NCBI RefSeq assembly: GCF_900101785.1 | Contig: NZ_LT629688.1 | Coordinates: 3,162,001 to 3,226,000, forward strand | Direction: 5' to 3' | Source: Auraticoccus monumenti | GTDB taxonomy: Bacteria; Actinomycetota; Actinomycetes; Propionibacteriales; Propionibacteriaceae | DNA: 64,000 nucleotides | Part shown: piece by piece, positions 37,211 to 46,535 of the stretch | Layout: every line of letters begins with the position of its first letter | Position numbering within the stretch: the stretch's first letter is position 1 | Translations under genes and position numbers: made by a program | The notes under the pieces: model-generated | Databases searched by the model: none | The model's input: only the letters and a program-made list of their open reading frames with translations | Told to the model about the DNA's origin: nothing

Positions 37211-37537
37211 ATGACCGAGAAGCTGGGGTCCGCGGGCTCGGTGCCCGGCGGCGGACAGGGTGTGGCGCCGAGGCGCTACCCGCGTGGGACGGTCGTGCTG
37301 ATGGCGCTCGCGATATTCGTCGCGCTCCTGTCGCTGGTGGACTGGACCGGCCAGGGCGCACCACGCGGCTGGATCTTCCTCCCGGTGCCGATCGGGTTCG
37401 CCGGCGCCCTCTGGGCCCTGTGCTCCCGACGCCTCGACGTCCGGGAACGGATCGGGTGGGCGTTGTTCTCCTTCTTCTCCGGTTTCGCCCCCTTCTTCCT
37501 GGTTATGGGGCTCGGCACCCTCCTGCTCGGTCCGTAG
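37211..37537 (+). CDS. Small membrane protein, unknown function
   Basis: 108 residues from ATG: a Gly-rich cytoplasmic start, then three hydrophobic helices (about 28-45, 55-72, 83-107), including FSFFSGFAPFFLVMGLGTLL at the end. No family recognised. The start lies immediately after the 34-bp tandem repeat, with no clear ribosome-binding site. Confidence 0.6.
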   Translation: MTEKLGSAGSVPGGGQGVAPRRYPRGTVVLMALAIFVALLSLVDWTGQGAPRGWIFLPVPIGFAGALWALCSRRLDVRERIGWALFSFFSGFAPFFLVMGLGTLLLGP

Positions 37538-37770
37538 TGCGCTGGGGGCCTCGACCCCTGAGGCAGGAGCCGCACCGCCGACCTGATCGGTCCGCGCCGG
37601 AGCCGACCCGGCAGGCGTCGTCGAGCGGGTCACGTCCCTGCCCCGCACGGCGCGTCCGGGGTCGTGGGTTCCAGGCGGCGGCACCAGCGTGCTTGACGCC
37701 GTGTCGACGGCTGGACAGGCTCGTGCGGGCCGGCCGCTGGTCCGGTCCGGAGCCGATCGAGGAGCAACGC

Positions 37771-38439
37771 GTGACCGAACGCCATGACGTCCCCCTCGAC
37801 CCCGCGGGTCCCCCGGTCGTGTCCGCGCCGAGCGCCGACCTGCTCACGCGCGCCCGACGCCTGGCCGGACGTGATGGACGGCGGCTGCTGGGGATCACCG
37901 GCGCACCGGGGGCCGGGAAGTCGACCCTGGCCGCCGAGCTGGTCGACGCGCTCGGGCCCGAGACCGCGGTGCTGGTTCCGATGGACGGGTTCCACCTGGC
38001 CCAGGCGACGCTGGTGGCGTGGGGTCGGGAGGGCCGCAAGGGCGCCTGGGACACCTTCGACGCCGAGGGCTACCTGCACCTGCTCCGCCGGCTGCGCGCC
38101 GACGAGGACGAGGTGGTGCACGCTCCGCGTTTCGAACGCGACCTGGAGGAACCCATCGGGTCGGCGCTCCCGGTCCGGCGGGGTCTCCCGCTGGTGGTCA
38201 CCGAGGGCAACTACCTGCTGTCCACCGAGGGGCGCTGGGGGAGCGTCGCCGCCCTCCTCGACGAGTGCTGGTTCCTGGAGCCCGACGAGGGCACCCGTCT
38301 GGACCGGTTGGTGGCCCGGCACCGCCGGCACGGCCGGAGCGCGGCCGAGGCCGAGACGTGGGCGCGGGGGACCGACCAGGTCAACGCCCGGCTGGTGCAG
38401 GCCTCCCGCTCCCGCGCCGACCTCGTGGTCCGACCCTGA
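37771..38439 (+). CDS. Nucleoside/nucleotide kinase family protein (uridine-kinase/PanK fold)
   Basis: 222 residues from GTG, preceded by GAGGAG 6 nt upstream. The P-loop is GAPGAGKS at 44-51. VPMDGFHLAQATL holds the catalytic Asp, WDTFDAEGYLHLLRR the substrate region, TEGNYLL Walker-B-like, and RHRRHGRSAAEAETW the lid. This phosphoribulokinase/uridine-kinase-like family includes sugar and nucleoside kinases beside fructose transporters; there is no transporter here to suggest a substrate. Confidence 0.87.
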   Translation: MTERHDVPLDPAGPPVVSAPSADLLTRARRLAGRDGRRLLGITGAPGAGKSTLAAELVDALGPETAVLVPMDGFHLAQATLVAWGREGRKGAWDTFDAEGYLHLLRRLRADEDEVVHAPRFERDLEEPIGSALPVRRGLPLVVTEGNYLLSTEGRWGSVAALLDECWFLEPDEGTRLDRLVARHRRHGRSAAEAETWARGTDQVNARLVQASRSRADLVVRP

Positions 38440-38597
38440 CCGGACCACGCGTCGGCCTCCGGGACGTCGACCGCGACGGCCCTCGTCGGGCGTCCTGACC
38501 AGCAGCCTGGCCGGTTCGCACGCCGGCGCCGAGGCGACGGTCCGAGGTCCCCGTGCGCGGACGGCGCGCAGACCCGGGAGGGGCGTACGGTCGCGTC

Positions 38598-39305
38598 ATG
38601 GACATGCTGGGTGGTGGACAGATCGCCGAGGCCGACCTGATCGACTGGCGCAAGCTGGCTCAGGGACTGCACGCCCGCTACCGGGTCGACGGCTTCGGCA
38701 CCGCGGTGCGGTTCCTGGCGGCCGTGGGCCAGGCGGGGGACGCGATCGATCACCACCCGCGCGTGTCGATCGGCCCCGGCCACGTCGACCTCGAGCTCGT
38801 CAGCGAAGACGCCGTCTACCGCGACGCCGAGGGCACCGAGCACGTCGTCGAGTGGGTGACCTAGCAGGACGTCGACCTCGCCCGACAGATCACCGGGATC
38901 GCCGCCGACCAGGGGCTCGAGGCGGACCCGGCCTCGGTCAGCGTCCTCGAGCTCGGACTGGACACGTCCCGCTCCGCGGCCATCGCCCCGGTCTGGGCCG
39001 CCCTGCTCACCGGGCGACCGGAGGCCCAGGGCCACGGGTCGCCCAGCGACGAGGTCCGCGACCCCCTCGGACGCGTCCCGAACCTGTGGTTCGGGGACGC
39101 CGACGAGCACGAGGGTCCCCGTCAGCGCTTCCACGTCGAGGTCTACGTCGCACCCGAGGTGGCCGGGCAGCGGATCGCCGCCGCGCTCGACGCGGGCGGC
39201 ACCGTCGCCGACGACAGCGGTGCCCCCGGGCTCACCGTGATCGCCGACCAGGACGGCAACACGGGCATCGTGTGCGTCGACACGTCCGCGGTGAAGAAGG
39301 TCTGA
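38598..39305 (+). pseudogene. 4a-hydroxytetrahydrobiopterin dehydratase-VOC fusion, interrupted by amber codon
   Basis: Residues 1-88 match pterin-4a-carbinolamine dehydratase, with AIDHHPRVSIGPGHVDLELV as the active-site segment. TAG follows at 38862-38864 (codon 89). The same frame stays open for another 146 codons to TGA at 39303. That part reads as a glyoxalase/VOC-like domain (DVDLARQITGIAADQGL, FHVEVYVAPEVAG), the normal second half of this actinobacterial fusion. A single C-to-T change (CAG to TAG) would explain it. The first half alone could still fold as a dehydratase, so partial function is possible. TACGGT at 38586-38591 suggests leaderless expression. Confidence 0.85.
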
Positions 39306-39375
39306 TCGCCGCCACGACCGGCCGGCTGCCGTGCCGGGGGTCACACCGGCCCGTGACCGCCGTACGGTGAGCGGC

Positions 39376-39990
39376 ATGGCGAGCGAGACCTCCTACCGCA
39401 CCGCACCCCTCAGCGCCGAGACCTGGCCGGCCTTCGACGCGCTGGTGCAGCGGCACAACGGGATCTTCGGCGGCTGCTGGTGCACCTACTTCCACCCCGA
39501 CAGCCCCGAGCGGGCCGAGGCGCGCGCGGCCCATTCTGGTGACGGCTACGAGGCCAACCGGGCCCTGAAGAAGCGTCTGGTCGAGATCGGCAGGGCCCGT
39601 GCGGCGCTGGTGCTGGCCGGGGACGAGGCGATCGCCTGGGCGGAGTACGGCACCCCCGAGGAGCTGCCGAACCTGCACCACGGCAAGCAGTACCTCGCCG
39701 AGGCCGACGTCCTGCCCGACTACCGCATCACCTGCGTCTTCGTCGACAAGCGGCACCGGCGCCAGGGGGTCACGGAGCTGGCCATCACCGGCGCGCTCGA
39801 CCAGATCGCGCGGGCCGGGGGCGGGCGGGTCGAGAGCTATCCCCACGACCTGACCGACCAGACCAAGAAGATGTCCTCGTCCTTCCTCTACAACGGCACC
39901 CGTCGCCTCTACGAGCGGCTCGGCTTCACCTACGACCGGCCCAAGGGGTTGAGGAACTGCGTCATGGTGAGGACGGTCGAAGCTGCTTGA
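39376..39990 (+). CDS. GNAT-family N-acetyltransferase
   Basis: 204 residues from the ATG at 39376. The GNAT fold is seen in ITCVFVDKRHRRQGVTELAI, where RRQGV is the acetyl-CoA pyrophosphate loop, and in RRLYERLGFTYDRP near the end. The N-terminal NGIFGGCWCTYFHP is a recognisable block of an uncharacterised subfamily. Acceptor unknown. TACGGT at 39363-39368 is 7 nt before the start, again suggesting leaderless mRNA. Confidence 0.88.
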   Translation: MASETSYRTAPLSAETWPAFDALVQRHNGIFGGCWCTYFHPDSPERAEARAAHSGDGYEANRALKKRLVEIGRARAALVLAGDEAIAWAEYGTPEELPNLHHGKQYLAEADVLPDYRITCVFVDKRHRRQGVTELAITGALDQIARAGGGRVESYPHDLTDQTKKMSSSFLYNGTRRLYERLGFTYDRPKGLRNCVMVRTVEAA

Positions 39991-40195
39991 TCACCGCCCC
40001 GGCCGGCCCGGCCGCGGCTGCGGACGGCAGCGGTGGGCCGCCAGAGCAGGCTCCTCGTGCCGTACCAGTGGGCCCCTGAGGGTCGGTTCGACGACCGGCA
40101 GCAGCCGAGCAGGTCACGCGACCGGACCCTCACAGGTCAGCGGCTCGGCGGTGACGGGTCGCTGGCCCCGTCGACGCTGGCCGCACCCGTGGGTG

Positions 40196-41035
40196 TCAGC
40201 GCTGACCCAGCAGCTCGGCCAGGCTGGTGGCAGGTCGGCCGGTGATGCGCTCGACGGCGTCGCTGACCGCAGCCACCTCCCCGCGCGCGATCGCGGTGTA
40301 GGTGCTCACCCAGGCGTCGTACTGCCACTGCGGCGCGGGCCAGCGCAACCGGGAGGCGTAGGCCTCCTCGACGGTCTCGGCGTGGTACCGGACCGGCGTG
40401 CCCCGGTGCTCGGAGATGATCCCGGCCACCTCGTCCAGGGTCAGCGACCCCGGCCCGGTCAGGTCGTGGGTCAGTCCGCGGTGGGCGTCGGGGTCCTGCA
40501 GCACCACCGCCGCGACCTCGGCCACGTCGGCGCGGGCCACCGCGGCCACCGAGCCGTCGCCGGCCGGACCGCGGATGACGCCCTCCTGGTCGGGCAGGTC
40601 GGCCAGGAAGTCGGCGTAGAAGCTGTCGCGCAGGAACGTCCAGGCCATCCCGGAGGCACGGAGGTGCTCCTCGGTGGCGTGGTGGTCCCGGCCCAGGGTG
40701 AAGGTGCAGTTCGGGGCGGCGCCCTGGAAGGAGGTGTAGACCACGTGCCCGACCCCGACCGCGGCGGCCGCGTCGAGGAACGTGCGGTGCTGCTGCAGCC
40801 GGTCCGCGCTCTCGGAACCGGAGACCATCAGCAGCACGTCGACGCCCTCCAGCGCGGCCCGCGAGGCCGTGGCGTCGCCGTACTCGCAGACGCGCACCTC
40901 CGCCCCCGGCACGTCGGGTGCCCGGCTGGGGTCGCGGACCAGCAACCGCGGCACCACTCCCGCCCCTCCGAGCAGGTCCACCACCATCCCGCCCAGGGCA
41001 CCGGTGGATCCGGTCACCGCCACGGTCCGCGTCAT
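40196..41035 (-). CDS. NmrA-like NAD(P)-binding protein
   Basis: 279 residues. The Rossmann start TVAVTGSTGALGGMVVDLL is followed by VVYTSFQGAAPNCTFTLGRD and a C-terminal domain with GPGSLTLDEVAGIISEHRG. These atypical short-chain reductases sense or reduce with NADPH; many lack the catalytic Tyr-Lys, as here. The ATG overlaps the stop of the upstream hydrolase by 4 bp, making a two-gene operon. Confidence 0.88.
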   Translation of the reverse strand: MTRTVAVTGSTGALGGMVVDLLGGAGVVPRLLVRDPSRAPDVPGAEVRVCEYGDATASRAALEGVDVLLMVSGSESADRLQQHRTFLDAAAAVGVGHVVYTSFQGAAPNCTFTLGRDHHATEEHLRASGMAWTFLRDSFYADFLADLPDQEGVIRGPAGDGSVAAVARADVAEVAAVVLQDPDAHRGLTHDLTGPGSLTLDEVAGIISEHRGTPVRYHAETVEEAYASRLRWPAPQWQYDAWVSTYTAIARGEVAAVSDAVERITGRPATSLAELLGQR

Positions 41036-42015
41036 CGTCGGGTCCTGTCCTCGTCCGTGTCCCCGTGCGGGGTCCGCCCCGCCGTCACCCCGCTCGCCGA
41101 CCGCTCGGTCGGCGGCACGTAGGGCGCAGTGTCGACGGTCGTCTCCCCGGCCCGGACGGCGGTCCGGACGATGCCGCCGAGGATGGCCGGCCAGGCGCCG
41201 AGCGGCAGGTCGTGTCCCATGCCCCGGACCAGGAGCAGCTCGGCCCGGGGCAGCGCCCGGGCGGTGGCCCGGCCGCCGGAGACGTGCACCAGCGGGTCGG
41301 TGGTGCCGTGCACCACCAGGGCCGGGACGTCCACCCGACGCAGCGCCCGGGTCCGGTCCGGGGCGGCGAGGACGGCGGCGAGCTGGCGGGCGCTGCCCTC
41401 GGCGGACAGCCCGCGGGCCAGCGTCCGCTCCAGCAGCCGGACCGCGTACTCCTCGTCGAAGGGGAAGGCCCTCGCCTTGAGCTGGTGCAGCCGGGCCAGG
41501 GTGGCCGCGGTGTAGCCCTGGGGATCGACGGGGGTGGGACGTCCGAGGCTGCGCAGCACCGCCCACCGGGTCGGGAAGCCGACCGTGGGGCGTCCGGTGG
41601 TCGACATGATCGAGGTCAGCGACCGGACCCGCTCCGGGTGCCGGATGGCCACGACCTGCGCGATCATCCCGCCCATCGAGATGCCGACCACGTGGGCCGA
41701 GGCGAGACCCAGGTGGTCGAGCAGGGCGACCGCGTCGTCGGCCAGGTCCTCCAGCGTGTAGGGCGGCCGGCTGACCCGCAGCAGGCTGCGCACCGGGCGG
41801 GCGGTGCCGGACATGGGCTCGGAGCGTCCGGAGTCGCGGTTGTCGAAGCGGACCACGTGGAACCCGCGCTCGGCCAGTGCGGCGCAGAACTCGTCGGGCC
41901 ACCAGATCATCTGCCCACCGAGCCCGAACACCAGCAGCAGCGGGACGCCGCCGGGCTCGCCGAAGGTCTCGTAGCTGATCCGGATGCCCCGGAGCCGAGC
42001 CTGCTGTTCTGCCAT
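41032..42015 (-). CDS. Alpha/beta hydrolase
   Basis: 327 residues. FGLGGQMIWWP forms the oxyanion region, HVVGISMGGMIAQ contains the nucleophile Ser in GISMGG, and the acid/His are in VVHGTTDPLVHVSGG and RGMGHDLPLGAWP. It belongs to the esterase/lactonase group related to aclacinomycin methylesterase-like proteins. It is the first gene of a pair with the NmrA-like reductase; substrate unknown. Confidence 0.9.
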   Translation of the reverse strand: MAEQQARLRGIRISYETFGEPGGVPLLLVFGLGGQMIWWPDEFCAALAERGFHVVRFDNRDSGRSEPMSGTARPVRSLLRVSRPPYTLEDLADDAVALLDHLGLASAHVVGISMGGMIAQVVAIRHPERVRSLTSIMSTTGRPTVGFPTRWAVLRSLGRPTPVDPQGYTAATLARLHQLKARAFPFDEEYAVRLLERTLARGLSAEGSARQLAAVLAAPDRTRALRRVDVPALVVHGTTDPLVHVSGGRATARALPRAELLLVRGMGHDLPLGAWPAILGGIVRTAVRAGETTVDTAPYVPPTERSASGVTAGRTPHGDTDEDRTRR

Positions 42016-42147
42016 GTGCCGCTCAACCCCTTCCTGCGCCGACCCTATTCCGGCGACGGGTCCTCAGGGCCGGTCGCGGGGAGGCGATGCTGCCGGCGCC
42101 ACCGAGACGGTGCCGGCGACCGGGCCCCGACGGGGCAGGATCGGGGG

Positions 42148-43410
42148 ATGGCCAGCACCCCGCGCACCGTGGACGCCCGCGACGTCGAGGAGGCCGCGGC
42201 GCGTCTGGTCGACGCGGTCGCCGCCACCCCGCTCCAGCGCAGCGACCGGCTCTCGCGGCTGACCGGGCTGGACGTCTGGTTCAAGCGCGAGGACCTCCAG
42301 CACGCCCGCTCCTACAAGGCCCGCGGTGCCTACAACCTGATCTCCCGGCTGTCCCCGGAGGAGGTGGCGCGGGGCGTGGTCTGCGCCTCGGCCGGCAACC
42401 ACGCCCAGGGGGTGGCCCACGCCTGCCACGTCCTCGGCGTCACCGCCCGGATCTACCTGCCCCGGACCACGCCGCGGCAGAAGCGGCAGCGGGTGGCGGC
42501 GATCGGCGGGACGGCGGTCCAGGTGGTGATCGAGGGCGACTACTACGACGAGGCCGCCGCGGCCGCCCTGGCCGACGCCGACCGGACCGGCGCGGTGCTG
42601 GTGCCTCCCTTCGACCACCCCGACATCGTGGCCGGGCAGGGCACGCTGGCCATCGAGCTGGTGCAGCAGCTGGGCCGTGCCCCCGAGGCCGTGGTGGTGC
42701 CGGTCGGGGGTGCCGGTCTGCTCGCCGGCCTGGTCGCCTGGTTCGCCGAGCGGCACCCGTCGGTGTCCGTGGTCGGCGCCGAGCCCGCCGGCGCGGCCAG
42801 CCTCACCGCGGCCCTGGTGCACGGGGGACCGGTCACCCTGCCGTCGGTGGACACCTTCGTGGACGGGGCGTCGGTGGCCCGCGTCGGGGAGCTGCCGTAC
42901 GCGCTGGTGGCCGGCCGCGCGGACCGGGTGCTGACCGTGGAGGAGGGGGCCATCTGCACCGAGATGATCGACCTGTACCAGGAGGAGGGCATCGTCGCCG
43001 AGCCGGCCGGCGCGCTGGCCGGAGCGGCGCTGCGCGGCGCCCAGCTGGGGCTGGCGCCCGGGTCGACCGTGGTGTGCCTGCTCTCCGGCGGCAACAACGA
43101 CCTCAGCCGCTACGCCGAGGTGGTGGAGCGCTCGCTGGTGCACGAGGGCCGCAAGCACTACTTCATGGTCGACTTCCCCCAGGAGGCCGGGTCGCTGCGG
43201 CGCTTCCTGGACGAGGTGCTGGGACCCGACGACGACATCACGCTGTTCGAGTACGCCAAGCGCAGCAACCGGGAGGTCGGTCCGGCGCTGGTCGGCATCG
43301 AGCTGGGCCAGCCGGGCGACATCGACGCCCTGCTGGGCAGGATGGCGCGCAGCCCCGTCCGCGCCACGCACCTGCCGGCCGACGCGCAGATCACCCGCTT
43401 CCTCGTCTGA
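42148..43410 (+). CDS. ilvA: Threonine ammonia-lyase
   Basis: 420 residues from the ATG at 42148. The PLP lysine is K57 in HARSYKARGAYN; SAGNHAQGVA and PVGGAGLLAGL (phosphate-binding glycines) follow. Residues from ~330 form an ACT-like domain (HYFMVDFPQEAGSLRRFL). It converts threonine to 2-oxobutyrate for isoleucine, or catabolically. The single short ACT domain resembles the actinobacterial biosynthetic type. It is divergent from the hydrolase operon; no ilv genes are nearby. Confidence 0.93.
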   Translation: MASTPRTVDARDVEEAAARLVDAVAATPLQRSDRLSRLTGLDVWFKREDLQHARSYKARGAYNLISRLSPEEVARGVVCASAGNHAQGVAHACHVLGVTARIYLPRTTPRQKRQRVAAIGGTAVQVVIEGDYYDEAAAAALADADRTGAVLVPPFDHPDIVAGQGTLAIELVQQLGRAPEAVVVPVGGAGLLAGLVAWFAERHPSVSVVGAEPAGAASLTAALVHGGPVTLPSVDTFVDGASVARVGELPYALVAGRADRVLTVEEGAICTEMIDLYQEEGIVAEPAGALAGAALRGAQLGLAPGSTVVCLLSGGNNDLSRYAEVVERSLVHEGRKHYFMVDFPQEAGSLRRFLDEVLGPDDDITLFEYAKRSNREVGPALVGIELGQPGDIDALLGRMARSPVRATHLPADAQITRFLV

Positions 43411-43564
43411 GGGTCGTCCACCGCAGGCCCTCGACCGTCACCGACCGGTCGTGGTGGGGAGGACACCGGGACGCGGGCTCCGGACGCCGCCCCGATGAGA
43501 ACCCGGGTCGGACGGGGTCTCATCGTCGACGCCGGTGACCAGCCGGTCCGACGGAGGAGCACCG

Positions 43565-44230
43565 ATGTCACGCACCCGGATCCACAACCTGTCCATCTCC
43601 CTCGACGGCTTCGCGACGGGTGAGCCGCAGTCGCTCGAGGCACCGTTCGGCCACGCCGGCCAGCGGCTGCACGAGTGGATGTTCCGCACCCGGACGTGGG
43701 CGCAGCACATGGGGACCGGAGACGGCGCCGCCCCCTCCGGTTCGGTGGGCCTCGACGACGCCTTCGCCGAGCGCCACGGCACCGGGTTCGGCGCCGAGAT
43801 CATGGGCGCCAACAAGTTCGGTCCGCCGGGGTGGCAGGACGACCCGGCGTGGGAGGGCTGGTGGGGACCGAACCCGCCGTTCCACACCCCGACCTTCGTG
43901 CTCACCCACCGGCCCCGTCCGCCGCTGGAGAAGGAGGGCGGCACCACCTTCCACTTCCTCGACGTCTCCCCGGCCGAGGCGCTGGCCACCGCACGTGAGG
44001 CCGCCGCCGGGGCCGACGTCCGGATCGGCGGCGGACCCACGGTGGTGCGCGACTTCCTCAGCGCCGGGCTGGTCGACCACATGCACCTCGTCCAGGTGCC
44101 CGTCGTGCTCGGGCGCGGCGTCCGGGTCTGGGACGGCCTGGAGGCGCTGGAGGACGCCTACGAGATCGAGGCCGTCTCGTCCCCCAGCGGCGTCACCCAC
44201 CTGACCTTCACCCGCCGGGACGGCGCCTGA
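43565..44230 (+). CDS. Dihydrofolate-reductase-family (RibD-C-like) protein
   Basis: 221 residues from the ATG at 43565, with GGAGG about 7 nt upstream. SRTRIHNLSISLDGFATGEPQ is the family start, MGANKFGPPG follows, and VRIGGGPTVVRDFLSAGLVD is the NADPH-binding turn. These small reductases are related to DHFR and the reductase half of RibD; the actual substrate is unknown. Confidence 0.87.
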   Translation: MSRTRIHNLSISLDGFATGEPQSLEAPFGHAGQRLHEWMFRTRTWAQHMGTGDGAAPSGSVGLDDAFAERHGTGFGAEIMGANKFGPPGWQDDPAWEGWWGPNPPFHTPTFVLTHRPRPPLEKEGGTTFHFLDVSPAEALATAREAAAGADVRIGGGPTVVRDFLSAGLVDHMHLVQVPVVLGRGVRVWDGLEALEDAYEIEAVSSPSGVTHLTFTRRDGA

Positions 44231-44301
44231 AGGGGGAGCGGCCCGCGGTCGGCGTCCGGAGGCCACGATGAGATCGACGCGCCGCCGGAGTCGGAGGAAC
44301 C

Positions 44302-45135
44302 ATGTCCACCACGAGAACCGCACGCCGCATGCACGAGCTGCTGGAGCCGATCTGCCTGGTCACCTACCAGGCCGACGAGTCCGGTGAGGAGCTGGCCCGG
44401 CTGGGTCACCGCACCTACTGGGACGGCTACTTCGCCAGCCGGGCCGCCCCGCTGGGCCGCGTGCCCGCGGAGGTCGTGCACGCCGCCTTCTACAGCTTCG
44501 CTCCGGGGGAGGCGGCCCGCCACCTCCCGGGCGCGTGGGAGACCGTCCCGCCGGAGGAGTCCTTCGCCGCGTGGCGACGGGGCAGCACAGCCTCGCTGCG
44601 CCGGATCCTCGGCGAGGAGGTGGCAGCGTCCGCCGGGCTGGCGCGGGCGGCGGACCTGCTCACGACGGCCGCCACCAGCGCCCCCACCCAGGGCCGGGTG
44701 CTCTTCGCCGGCTGGCGGACCCTGCCGGTCCCCGAGGTCCCGCTCACCCGGCTGTGGCACTCCGCGACCATGCTGCGGGAGCACCGCGGCGACGGGCACG
44801 TCGCCGCCCTCCTCGGCGCGGGCATCGGCGGAGCCGAGGCGCACGTGCTGTCCGCCCTCGAGCAGGGCATCCACCCGCCGCAGACCTTCGGCCGGCTGCA
44901 CCACCTGCCGCAGGAGCACCTGGCCGCGGTGCTGCACGGGCTCCGCGAGCGGGGGCTGGTCGACGCCGACGGCTGGTTCACCGACGCCGGCCGCCAGACC
45001 AAGCAGCGGATCGAGGCCCTCACCGACGAGCTCGCCGCACCGCCGTACCAGGCCCTGTCCGCCGACGAGCTCACCGAGCTGGTCCGGGAGCTGGAGCCCG
45101 TCACCGCACGGCTGGTGGCGACGGGTTCGCGCTGA
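44302..45135 (+). CDS. SCO6745-family protein
   Basis: 277 residues. The N-terminal part (ARRMHELLEPICLVTYQADE) and the WDGYFASRAAPLGRVPAEVVHAAFYSF block match this actinobacterial family. The C-terminal part has a winged-helix-like stretch (LHHLPQEHLAAVLHGLRERGLVDADGWFTDAG). Function unknown, with some relation to MarR-type proteins. It is 71 bp after the DHFR-like gene, possibly co-transcribed. A strong hairpin follows. Confidence 0.83.
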   Translation: MSTTRTARRMHELLEPICLVTYQADESGEELARLGHRTYWDGYFASRAAPLGRVPAEVVHAAFYSFAPGEAARHLPGAWETVPPEESFAAWRRGSTASLRRILGEEVAASAGLARAADLLTTAATSAPTQGRVLFAGWRTLPVPEVPLTRLWHSATMLREHRGDGHVAALLGAGIGGAEAHVLSALEQGIHPPQTFGRLHHLPQEHLAAVLHGLRERGLVDADGWFTDAGRQTKQRIEALTDELAAPPYQALSADELTELVRELEPVTARLVATGSR

Positions 45136-45178
45136 GGACTGCCGGCGTGGTCCAGGGACGGGCGTCCGAGGCGCGGGC

Positions 45179-45219
45179 CGGCCTCCCGTCCGCGCAGTTG
45201 CGCGGCTCTCGGGAGGCCG
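45179..45219 (+). terminator. Nested hairpin, probable terminator
   Basis: Outer 10-bp stem CGGCCTCCCG / CGGGAGGCCG encloses an inner 7-bp stem CCGCGCA / TGCGCGG with a 2-nt loop. It lies 44 bp after the SCO6745-family gene. Otherwise the 313-bp gap 45136-45448 holds no gene. Confidence 0.7.
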
Positions 45220-45448
45220 GGCCGACGGCAGCGGCGGGGCCGCGGGCGGAGCCTGCTTCGCATCTGACGCTGCCGCCGAGCACCCGGTGTGGAGGGGGAT
45301 CGGTCGGGTAGGAACACCTCGAGGCGCCGAGGACCAGCGGCGTGCGCGGCCACCCCCGAACCGCCACCGTCTCCTCGCCCTCCCCGCGGCCGGTCACCCC
45401 CGGTGCGCCGCCGCTGGCCACTCATCAGAGGTCTGACGAAGGAGCGCG

Positions 45449-46327
45449 ATGTTCTTCCACAAGCAGGAGCTGCAGTTCAAGGCCAAGCCCGACAAGCCGG
45501 ACGCCGTCTACGCGCGCAAGCTCCAGGAGGTGCTGGGCGGGCAGTACGGCGAGATCACCATCGCCATGCAGTACGGCTTCCAGGCCTGGAACATCCACAT
45601 CCCGGGCAAGTGGCGCGACCTCCTCTTCGGCATCGGCTCGGAGGAGTTCGGCCACGTGGAGATGCTGGCGATCATGATCGCCCAGCTGCTCGAGAAGGAC
45701 CCCAACGCCGACCTGCAGGCGACCGTGGACTCCGACCCGGTGATGGCTGCCGTGATCGGCGGCACCGACGTGCAGCACGCCATCGTCGCCGGCGCCGGCG
45801 CGCGCCCGGTCGACAGCAACGGCAACCCCTGGCAGGGCAGCTACATCACCGCCAGCGGCAACCTGATGGCGGACTTCCACGCCAACGCCAACGGCGAGAT
45901 GCAGGGACGGGTGCAGGCGGCCCGGCTCTACCACATGACCGACGACAAGGGCGTCCGCGACCTGCTGTCGTTCCTGATCGCCCGCGACACGATGCACCAG
46001 AACCAGTGGCTGGCGGCCATCGCCGAGCTGCAGGCCGACGGTCTGGAGCAGCTCCCCGTCCCGAGCAACTTCCCGCAGAAGCTCGAGCACTCCGAGGTGG
46101 CGTACCAGTACCTCAACTTCTCCGACGGTGCTGCCGCCGCCGAGGGCAGCTGGGCCTCCGGCCCCACGCCGGACGGCAACGGGACCTTCACCTACCACGA
46201 CGGGCCGACCACGGCGGCGCACATGCCGCCGCCCACCCAGCCCGACCCGCGGCTGTACGGCACCGACGCGCAGCCGAACCTCCTGGACAAGGCCAAGGCC
46301 ACGGTCAAGGACATCGCCGGCAAGTGA
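45449..46327 (+). CDS. Manganese catalase
   Basis: 292 residues with GAAGGAG 7 nt before the ATG. Ferritin-like four-helix bundle: AMQYGFQAWNIHIPGKWRDL, then EEFGHVEMLAIMIAQL and DTMHQNQWLAAI supply the Glu/His ligands of the dimanganese site. It disproportionates hydrogen peroxide without heme and, having no signal peptide, is cytoplasmic. It is monocistronic, bounded by hairpins at 45179 and 46339. Confidence 0.95.
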   Translation: MFFHKQELQFKAKPDKPDAVYARKLQEVLGGQYGEITIAMQYGFQAWNIHIPGKWRDLLFGIGSEEFGHVEMLAIMIAQLLEKDPNADLQATVDSDPVMAAVIGGTDVQHAIVAGAGARPVDSNGNPWQGSYITASGNLMADFHANANGEMQGRVQAARLYHMTDDKGVRDLLSFLIARDTMHQNQWLAAIAELQADGLEQLPVPSNFPQKLEHSEVAYQYLNFSDGAAAAEGSWASGPTPDGNGTFTYHDGPTTAAHMPPPTQPDPRLYGTDAQPNLLDKAKATVKDIAGK

Positions 46328-46338
46328 GCCCGCTGCAG

Positions 46339-46370
46339 CAGCCCGGCACCGCACCCGCGGTGCCGGGCTG
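46339..46370 (+). terminator. Strong hairpin terminator after Mn-catalase
   Basis: Perfect 14-bp stem CAGCCCGGCACCGC / GCGGTGCCGGGCTG with a 4-nt loop, 11 bp after the catalase stop. A short T-poor tail follows, as is common in high-GC genomes. Confidence 0.8.
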
Positions 46371-46535
46371 TCGCGCGTCCCGCCCCGGTCGGCCGCCGCC
46401 CGACCCCTGCTCCCGGCGGCCTCCGCCCGTCCGGTCTCGCGCGGTCACGACGACGTCCGGACGAGGACCGCGGCGCGCTGCTTCGCCCACGTCTCCCCGG
46501 TGTGCCGAGGGGCCGGCAGTGGGTAGCACCCGAGC

